Positions 36,293 to 41,353 of a stretch of DNA of 41,353 nucleotides are shown here, in pieces; position 1 is the first letter of the stretch; every line of letters starts with the position of its first letter. The translations under genes and the position numbers were made by a program. Under the pieces are notes generated by a model. It had not been told where the DNA came from and made no database searches. It saw nothing but the letters and a program-made list of their open reading frames with translations. Where the stretch lies: NCBI GenBank assembly GCA_958448555.1, contig CAUDEL010000027.1, forward strand, positions 1 through 41,353. Direction: 5' to 3'. Source of the DNA: Limiplasma sp958448555 (lineage in GTDB: Bacteria; Bacillota; Clostridia; Christensenellales; Aristaeellaceae).

Positions 36293-36757
36293 ATGAACGG
36301 AATCTATGTGCTTGTTCAATGTACGTGGGGAGCGTTGCAGACCCTGCTGGGCCTGGCCGTGTTTGCGCTGCATGTCAAAGAGAGGCATTTCCGCTATCAT
36401 GGCGCCGTCGTGACACGATGGAAATGCCGATCGAGCGTATCGCTGGGGCTGTTTGTTTTCGTCACGGACCGGCCATATTTTGCAGAGAAATTCAAGGGAG
36501 AGATCCCTGTCTCCGAGCTGGCGGCGCGGCTTGTCGTCCATGAATACGGCCACACCCTTCAATCCCTGATGCTTGGACCGCTGTACCTGCCTGTAATCGG
36601 CGTTTCTTCGACAGTTTGGGGATTTCTTCCGCGGCTTGCCCGCAGGAGGCGGGAGAGGGGAATCTCCTACTTCGCTTTTTTTACGGAACGGTGGGCGAAC
36701 CGGCTGGGAGAGTTGGCGACGAAGGAACGCTCCATGGGGCAGCTTGTGATCGACTGA
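36293..36757 (+). CDS. Small membrane protein with HEYGH metallopeptidase-like motif
   Basis: The 154-residue product has a membrane helix near its start (YVLVQCTWGALQTLLGLAVF) and a second hydrophobic stretch (LGPLYLPVIGVSSTVWGFLP). Just before the latter is VVHEYGHTLQS, an HExxH zinc site as in membrane metallopeptidases. The C-terminal third ends with ISYFAFFTERWANRLGE, a segment I recall from uncharacterised Firmicutes proteins of similar size. No second domain is visible. ATG 36293 is chosen for GGGGAA 9 bases upstream; two in-frame ATGs lie further upstream with poorer sites. Its DNA is less GC-rich than the hydrogenase genes, which may indicate transfer. Confidence 0.7.
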   Translation: MNGIYVLVQCTWGALQTLLGLAVFALHVKERHFRYHGAVVTRWKCRSSVSLGLFVFVTDRPYFAEKFKGEIPVSELAARLVVHEYGHTLQSLMLGPLYLPVIGVSSTVWGFLPRLARRRRERGISYFAFFTERWANRLGELATKERSMGQLVID

Positions 36758-36825
36758 AAACGGTCTTGGCCCTCCGAATGAATTTGTATCGCTTGCTGGC
36801 GTGCAATCGTCAAGCAGCTACGTTG

Positions 36826-37815
36826 TTAGGCCGCCTGCTCCATCAGATAGGCATCCAGCCGCATTTTTACATTTTCCTGCAGATTACGGTAGAAAAACTG
36901 GTAGTCATACAGGTGGTACACTCCGTCGGGAAAGATGGACAGCACCGAAGGGTATTCCTCCGGGGTCACATCGGTCACCTTCAGAGCACCGCGGATGGGA
37001 TCGATATAGGCGCCACAGAGATGAGGAATCTCAGAAACGATGCTTCCGCTGTAGTCAGTAAAACAGGCACCCAGATTCTCAGCTTTGCCGGCGGGAGTTC
37101 CATCGGTTTTCCAGTTAAGGGGATTGATGGCCAGGGTGCGCATACCGAGGGGAATTAGCGGGGAATCCGCGACCGCCTCCGCTTCGCTGTTGAAGGAGAC
37201 GATCACCCCGGTATCATCTTCTCCTGTGGCAAAACGCAGATGCGGATACTCCGCCAGTTCCTCTTTGGTGATGCTCCAGCCGATGGCATAGCAGGCCACC
37301 AGCAGGGCGTCTACCTCGGCATCGGCAAAGCAGTCCTTGAGCAATCGAATACACATGTCCGCTCCCTGGGAAAACCCGGCCAGGATGATGGGCCTACCTC
37401 CATTGTAGTATTCCAGATAGTATGTAAAAGCGTCTTTTACATCCTCATAGGCGATAGACAGATAGGGTTTCTGTTCCTCAGCGGGCAGTTCATAGACATT
37501 CAATCCCACCTGACGGTAGTAGGGAGCAAAGAACCGGGCCTCCTGGTCATAGATGCCTTTTTCCATGTTGATGGCTCCCAGGAAATTTACCCGGGTGGCC
37601 TTATCATCCATGGACATGTTGAAACGGTCCGTTTCTCCGCCATAGACCGTGGGACAAATAAAAAACACATCCGCCGCCGCGGTTTTATCCGTCTCCAGAT
37701 AAGCCCAGTTTTCTGCCTGGGCGTACATGGAAGACTGTCCGCCGGCCTTTCCGTACCCTGCCGGGATGAACAGCAGGACCAACGCGGAAAACAACGCCAC
37801 AACTTTCTGTTTCAT
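36826..37815 (-). CDS. DUF3089 alpha/beta-hydrolase, secreted
   Basis: The 329-residue product has a signal peptide (VVALFSALVLLFIPAGYG) and the DUF3089 pattern: ADVFFICPTVYGG, RVNFLGAINMEKGIYD, FFAPYYRQVG, and the nucleophile elbow GFSQGAD with Ser 149. The family is a poorly known set of alpha/beta hydrolases. No lipobox is clear. It lies 42 bp after the leucine-rich-repeat gene on the same strand, so the two may be cotranscribed. Like its neighbours it is less GC-rich than the main window. Confidence 0.85.
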   Translation of the reverse strand: MKQKVVALFSALVLLFIPAGYGKAGGQSSMYAQAENWAYLETDKTAAADVFFICPTVYGGETDRFNMSMDDKATRVNFLGAINMEKGIYDQEARFFAPYYRQVGLNVYELPAEEQKPYLSIAYEDVKDAFTYYLEYYNGGRPIILAGFSQGADMCIRLLKDCFADAEVDALLVACYAIGWSITKEELAEYPHLRFATGEDDTGVIVSFNSEAEAVADSPLIPLGMRTLAINPLNWKTDGTPAGKAENLGACFTDYSGSIVSEIPHLCGAYIDPIRGALKVTDVTPEEYPSVLSIFPDGVYHLYDYQFFYRNLQENVKMRLDAYLMEQAA

Positions 37816-37857
37816 CAGGCAACGACTCCTTGATTGGATAGACTGAATCCCCTACCG

Positions 37858-38736
37858 TCAGTCATAGGTATAGTGATCGGTCGCGCCCTGCTTGTTCAGG
37901 TTCCAGGCGGAGCGCACGTCCATTACGCCGCCGACCTGAATGTCCCAGCCGTCGGCGCTTGCACTCTGGTTCTTGCCGCCGTTGTTCAGCTCGATTCCCG
38001 CCAGCGTCTCGCGGATGCCGTCGGGCAGGCCCAATGCCGCCGTCTGCGGAATTCCACGGCAAAGGGCGGTCCAGGTCGCGCCGGGGGTCAGCGTCTCGAC
38101 CGTGATGATGATCTGGCCGATTTGTCCGCCGTCAAACGAGGTCAGGCGCACCGTGCAGTCCTCCGGGGCGGCGTAGGTATACTGATAGCGAATATTGCCG
38201 TGGTTGTCGCTCAGCTCCTCCGCCGCGCTGAGCGTCATCTCCGCGCCCCTTCCGGCCATTTCCTGCGCAATGCTCTGCGCAATCGCGGAGGCGGGAACAT
38301 CCGGCATTGCCGGCGCGGCCGCCTCGAATTTGCAGAAATAGCCATAATCCTCATTGCTGGAGGAAAGCAGCGGACGAAGCGTTTCGGCATCGCCGAAGAT
38401 CGTGTAATCCAGCGCACCCTTGGTGCCCAGGACGTTCGGGCCCAAAGTGGTTACGCTCGCGGGAAAGGTGACGCTGACCAGTTGGTCGCTGACTCGTTCC
38501 AGGGCATAGCCGTCCAGGCCTGTGATCCCTTCTTCGATGACAACGTCCGTCACGCACGCAAGCTCGTCCTCGGACAACAGCGCCAGTATATCGGACGGGA
38601 CAGTACCGCTTCCACCGATGGTAAGCGTCCCTTCTTCACTCAGCGCTAGCGTAACCCCTTCGCATAGCGCCGTCATGGGCAATGCAAACAAGAAGGCAAG
38701 CGCAAGCGCCAAGGTGCTTCGAACAAATCGGTTCAT
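37858..38736 (-). CDS. Secreted leucine-rich-repeat-like protein
   Basis: The 292-residue product has a signal peptide (LALALAFLFALPMTALC). Two BspA-like (LRR_5) repeats follow (CVTDVVIEEGITGLDGYAL and LVSVTFPASVTTLGPNVL). The C-terminal 170 residues are not recognised: a beta-rich part with NIRYQYTYAAPEDCTVRL and an ending NLNKQGATDHYTYD. ATG 38736 has GGGAGGA upstream. It is probably exported to the cell surface or medium. Its function is unknown. Confidence 0.78.
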   Translation of the reverse strand: MNRFVRSTLALALAFLFALPMTALCEGVTLALSEEGTLTIGGSGTVPSDILALLSEDELACVTDVVIEEGITGLDGYALERVSDQLVSVTFPASVTTLGPNVLGTKGALDYTIFGDAETLRPLLSSSNEDYGYFCKFEAAAPAMPDVPASAIAQSIAQEMAGRGAEMTLSAAEELSDNHGNIRYQYTYAAPEDCTVRLTSFDGGQIGQIIITVETLTPGATWTALCRGIPQTAALGLPDGIRETLAGIELNNGGKNQSASADGWDIQVGGVMDVRSAWNLNKQGATDHYTYD

Positions 38737-38771
38737 GATCCTGTTCCTCCCTGCAAAATTCATGCGGGCAC

Positions 38772-38800
38772 ATTATAGCACGTTTTTCGGGGACCAACAA
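38772..38800 (-). promoter_or_regulatory. Promoter of the leucine-rich-repeat/DUF3089 pair
   Basis: On the minus strand TTGTTG (38795-38800), a 17-bp spacer and a perfect TATAAT (38772-38777) lie 36 bp before the start codon. Confidence 0.65.
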
Positions 38801-38834
38801 GGACAGAAACATGTGCCCCATGCATAAGCTCTGC

Positions 38835-38871
38835 TTGATTGATCCCAAAGCGGATGCTATAATGCTATAAT
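38835..38871 (+). promoter_or_regulatory. Strong promoter of the 31-residue peptide gene
   Basis: TTGATT (38835-38840) is 17 bp before TATAAT (38858-38863), which has an extended TGC. A second TGC-TATAAT follows at once (38866-38871). The duplicated perfect -10 box suggests strong or adjustable transcription. Confidence 0.75.
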
Positions 38872-38877
38872 GAACGA

Positions 38878-38900
38878 AAATCGGATTTGGGAACCGATTT
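38878..38900 (+). promoter_or_regulatory. Hairpin in the leader of the 31-residue peptide gene
   Basis: AAATCGG (38878-38884) and CCGATTT (38894-38900) form a 7-bp stem with a 9-base loop just after the transcript start. It ends 7 bases before AGGAGG and could affect mRNA stability or translation. Confidence 0.5.
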
Positions 38901-38918
38901 GAATTCAGGAGGTCATTT

Positions 38919-39014
38919 ATGATTGAAATTATAATTGATATATTTGAAGCCATTGGCGACGCAGTCGTAGATTTATGGTTGAACAAGATTGTGGCAAAAT
39001 TCAAAAGGAGATAA
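38919..39014 (+). CDS. 31-residue amphipathic peptide, uncharacterised
   Basis: I do not recognise this peptide. Its features are an ATG 6 bases after AGGAGG, a strong promoter with two TATAAT boxes, and a leader hairpin. The product begins MIEIIIDIFEAIGDAVVDLW and ends in a basic tail (KFKRR). The first two thirds are isoleucine/valine-rich with acidic residues on one side, so it likely forms an amphipathic or membrane-bound helix. Lysines and arginines cluster at the C-terminus. Such small peptides include type I toxins and small membrane regulators, but no antitoxin RNA can be shown here. It lies between divergent and convergent genes for secreted proteins and is too short for usual gene calling. 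Confidence 0.7.
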   Translation: MIEIIIDIFEAIGDAVVDLWLNKIVAKFKRR

Positions 39015-39056
39015 CATCCTCTCCCCAACCGCTCGCCGTTCGTCCCCGGCGGGGCC

Positions 39057-41069
39057 TCAGCGATAGCCGGTGCCGCCGCAGAAGCTGCAGTTGCCGGAGC
39101 CAACGGGCCGGCAGGAGGTGCAGTCCTGCTTGACCCATTCGGTTGTGCCGGCCAGAAGCTTGCGCACGCGGCCGGTGCCGCCGCAGTTGGTGCACTTTCC
39201 GCTACCAAAGCAGGACCCGCATTTCTGCTTTCCGTCCGAGGTGGCGGACGCCGCGCTGTTTCCACCCAGCTCGGGGTACAACGCGGCAAAGGCGTCATTG
39301 TACGCTGCTGTAATTTCGCCGCCCATAAAGCCGCTGGCGCGCCAGAAATCCAGCGTGATCTCATACTGGGCATCGCCCGCCGCCTTGCGCAGGATATATT
39401 CATAATGATAGTTTCCCTTGTTTCCCTCGTGCACGAGCGTAAAACCACATTCGTGCTCCAGGTAATCCGCATAGCTGTCGCACAGGGCCCGCGCGCCCTC
39501 AACATCTTCGTCGCGGCTATATTTGCGATAGCCGTAATAGATCCGCCCCGCATCGTTGAATGCTATGCTGTCATAGCCGATGTAGGTGCCAAGCACCTTT
39601 TCGCTGTATTCGTGCATCGTCATGGGAACCGCATTGGTTTCGCCGCCGTCATCTTCCCCGCCAAAGAGGGCGGCCGCATACGCTTCCATCAGCGCGTAGC
39701 TGTTCTGCGTCAGGGTCAGCTTAACGCCCGCGCCCGGCGGCGACTGCTCGAAGCCCTCGATGGCCGCGCGCATGTCGGACGGAGAGGCCCCGATCAGGCG
39801 GTAGCAGTAGATCGCGTCCCCGGACGGCGAGCCGGTGAACCATTCGAGGCAAAGCACATCGTTTCCGTCCGCGGCAAACAGTACAAATTCCTCATGCCCG
39901 CTTTGAAACGCCATCGTTCCGCTGTACATGTTCTCCCAGTCAAATGCCGGATCGCCCGAATACGACGGTTCGCTTACCAGCGAATAAACCATATAGAGGG
40001 ACATGAGCGCGCGGTTTTCCTCGCTCCAGCCGGATATGTTGTCCCAGTCCAGCCCTTCCGGCGCGGTTGCGCCGACGGTATACAAAAGCTCGGCATACTG
40101 TTCAAAATCAGCATCTTCCGCGCCGGCATAGAAGGTTTCATCATCGAGCGGATAGAAGGGCATCGCGCCATAGCCGTCGATGAGAATGCCGCAGAGGCAA
40201 TCATCCGCGTTTGTAAGCACGCCCCGGATGCCGTGGTACAGGTCGTCCGCTCCGCTGGCGGTCATGCCTTCCTGTTCGCCCTGGAAGGAAAACAGAAGCT
40301 CCTGCCAGTTATCGTGGTCCTGATAGCCGTCCACCGTGACCGGGCAGGATTCCTCCCGCAGGAACTCCCCGGACTCGTCCATCACATAATAGCGGAGCGT
40401 CAGCACTTCCCCGGCATGCACCGCGGCCGTATCGGGAATAACCCCCGATTCCAGAAGCCCGGGTATCATATCTTCATCTTTGAGCGTGAAAGAGATGATC
40501 TCCGGGCCGTCTTCCGGGACGGACGAAGGATTCGGAATGACATAATACCGATCTCTCCGGCACTGCCAGGTGTACTCGCATCCCTCCGAAACGAGGCTCG
40601 CGTCCGCGATCAGCGCGCCATCGCCCGAATCGGGGTCGCGCGCGACAACGGCCAGACCCGAGGTTTCCTCGTCTCCGTCCCGCCACCTCATGAGGTTGGT
40701 AAGATACGGGGAATCAAGATCCTGCGATACGGAACGGATGTAATAGTACGTCAGCCTGTCGCCGTTGAGGCCGTTTGCCGCGCAGTTGGTGCAGAAACCG
40801 CCCGCCACGGATTCGCCGCAGACCGGGCACTGCCACGTCTTCCCGTCCGGCTTTGCGGCGCCGCAGTTCGAGCAGAAATTGCCCTGGTTTTCCGCGCCGC
40901 AGGCGGTGCAGGTCCACGTTTCGGCCGGTCTGGCGCTGCCGCAGTTCGAGCAGAAATTGCCCAACGCCTCGCTGCCGCAGTTGGCGCACGTCCACGTGTC
41001 TTGCGCCGTCGCGGAGCCGAAGGCGCAAACCAGGCAAAGCATCAGGGCCCAACAGATAAACCTTTTCAT
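39057..41069 (-). CDS. Secreted protein with N-terminal zinc ribbons and C-terminal CxxC repeats
   Basis: The 670-residue product has a signal peptide (residues 1 to about 22, CWALMLCLVCAFGSATA). Three zinc-ribbon motifs follow (WTCANCGSEALGNFCSNCGS, WTCTACGAENQGNFCSNCGA and WQCPVCGESVAGGFCTNC), residues 25-100. The middle 480 residues are not recognised and are rich in acidic and aromatic residues. The last 60 residues carry DnaJ-type cysteine motifs (CGSCFGSGKCTNCGGTG, CSFCGGTGYR). ATG 41069 is supported by GGGAG just upstream and the signal peptide; a longer in-frame extension is basic and unlikely. Exported proteins with zinc motifs at both ends are uncommon. Confidence 0.8.
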   Translation of the reverse strand: MKRFICWALMLCLVCAFGSATAQDTWTCANCGSEALGNFCSNCGSARPAETWTCTACGAENQGNFCSNCGAAKPDGKTWQCPVCGESVAGGFCTNCAANGLNGDRLTYYYIRSVSQDLDSPYLTNLMRWRDGDEETSGLAVVARDPDSGDGALIADASLVSEGCEYTWQCRRDRYYVIPNPSSVPEDGPEIISFTLKDEDMIPGLLESGVIPDTAAVHAGEVLTLRYYVMDESGEFLREESCPVTVDGYQDHDNWQELLFSFQGEQEGMTASGADDLYHGIRGVLTNADDCLCGILIDGYGAMPFYPLDDETFYAGAEDADFEQYAELLYTVGATAPEGLDWDNISGWSEENRALMSLYMVYSLVSEPSYSGDPAFDWENMYSGTMAFQSGHEEFVLFAADGNDVLCLEWFTGSPSGDAIYCYRLIGASPSDMRAAIEGFEQSPPGAGVKLTLTQNSYALMEAYAAALFGGEDDGGETNAVPMTMHEYSEKVLGTYIGYDSIAFNDAGRIYYGYRKYSRDEDVEGARALCDSYADYLEHECGFTLVHEGNKGNYHYEYILRKAAGDAQYEITLDFWRASGFMGGEITAAYNDAFAALYPELGGNSAASATSDGKQKCGSCFGSGKCTNCGGTGRVRKLLAGTTEWVKQDCTSCRPVGSGNCSFCGGTGYR

Positions 41070-41161
41070 ACGATCTCCCACGCTTTCAAACGATAGAATG
41101 GTGGTTCCCGCCCGGCGCCGGGGAGAAAGGGCTCCTCCGGCGGCCTTGCAACGTTTCCTTC

Positions 41162-41228
41162 GGTTTGCCGGATCGGGCATGGCACGTCTCCCTGCCGCCC
41201 GCAAGGACCGCGCGCCGACAGGCAAACC
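41162..41228 (-). promoter_or_regulatory. Structured leader upstream of the zinc-ribbon gene
   Basis: GGTTTGCC and GGCAAACC (41162-41169 and 41221-41228 on plus) are perfect complements 51 bases apart and close a GC-rich stem region. The transcript from the promoter at 41241-41269 would carry this about 165-base leader. It may be a cis-regulatory RNA; no known riboswitch class fits. Confidence 0.35.
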
Positions 41229-41240
41229 ATTGATGACACT

Positions 41241-41269
41241 ATCATACTATCGCTTTTCCTGGCTGTCAA
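41241..41269 (-). promoter_or_regulatory. SigA promoter of the zinc-ribbon gene
   Basis: On the minus strand TTGACA (41264-41269), a 17-bp spacer and TATGAT (41241-41246) match the consensus well. The promoter is about 170 bp before the start codon. Confidence 0.75.
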
Positions 41270-41299
41270 TGTATGACTGCATATCGTATGAGCTATCTG

Positions 41300-41353
41300 T
41301 GTAGCGCTACAATACATATTGGACAGTGAAGAAAAAAAGGATGAGACCTGAGC
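41300..41353. repeat. Right copy of the terminal inverted repeat
   Basis: This is the reverse complement of 1-54, with one mismatch. The inner end carries the LacI-type core TGTAGCGCTACA, about 30 bp upstream of the -35 box of the zinc-ribbon gene. The outer end stops at the window edge. See the left copy for interpretation. Confidence 0.9.

Noticed and set aside
41120..41230. c-di-GMP-I (GEMM) riboswitch in the zinc-ribbon leader
   Set aside because: GGCAAACC, GAAA and GCAAGGCC pieces are present, but the stem around GAAA is missing and the conserved CCTAA and second-stem parts are not seen.

Overview
The window looks like a chromosomal segment of an anaerobic, GC-rich member of the Clostridia. 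The evidence is core Firmicutes-type genes, AGGAGG ribosome binding sites, SigA-type promoters, a LplB/YtcP-type sugar ABC transporter, a trimeric [FeFe] hydrogenase operon, and secreted zinc-ribbon and leucine-rich-repeat proteins of the kind seen in gut and rumen Clostridia. Genus and species cannot be fixed from the sequence. No rRNA, tRNA, CRISPR array, prophage or transposase gene was seen.

Layout. (1) Positions 1-3.4 kb: housekeeping genes, namely a DUF4097 protein, EbfC/YbaB, RecR and RmuC. (2) 3.4-6.4 kb: a PocR-AraC regulator divergent from a sugar nucleotidyltransferase and an N-acetylhexosamine 1-kinase (NahK-like) pair. (3) 6.4-28.97 kb: a large carbohydrate-catabolism island. A leftward eight-gene operon encodes two CUT1 permeases, a solute-binding protein, a PHP phosphoesterase, an MFS carrier, a sialate O-acetylesterase-like protein, an unassigned glycosidase-like protein and a cytoplasmic sialidase-like protein. 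A divergent rightward six-gene operon encodes two Gfo/Idh dehydrogenases, a class II aldolase, an FGGY kinase, an arabinose/fucose-isomerase-like protein and a class III aminotransferase. A third, leftward operon encodes a PfkB kinase, an HpaI-type aldolase and a D-2-hydroxyacid dehydrogenase. A divergent LacI-family regulator lies next to it. AT-rich TATTAG-containing operator candidates recur in both divergent promoter regions, which suggests that this LacI protein controls the island.

(4) 29.0-30.4 kb: a PdaC-like secreted polysaccharide deacetylase. (5) 30.4-36.2 kb: a hydrogenase operon encoding HydC/NuoE, a HydB fused to an NfnB/GltD-like FAD/NADPH module, and HydA with an intact H-cluster site. 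(6) 36.2-41.1 kb: a less GC-rich accessory stretch. It holds a small HEYGH membrane protein, a DUF3089 hydrolase, a leucine-rich-repeat protein, a 31-residue peptide gene with a strong promoter, and a large secreted protein with zinc-binding motifs at both ends.

The two window ends are near-identical inverted copies (53/54) of one sequence that carries a LacI-type palindrome. This looks like a dispersed repeat or duplicated gene leader at which an assembly stopped. How the catabolic island works is inference: uptake, intracellular trimming, oxidation and transamination, then isomerase, kinase and aldolase steps, with a second pyruvate/glycerate branch. The substrate is not identified.
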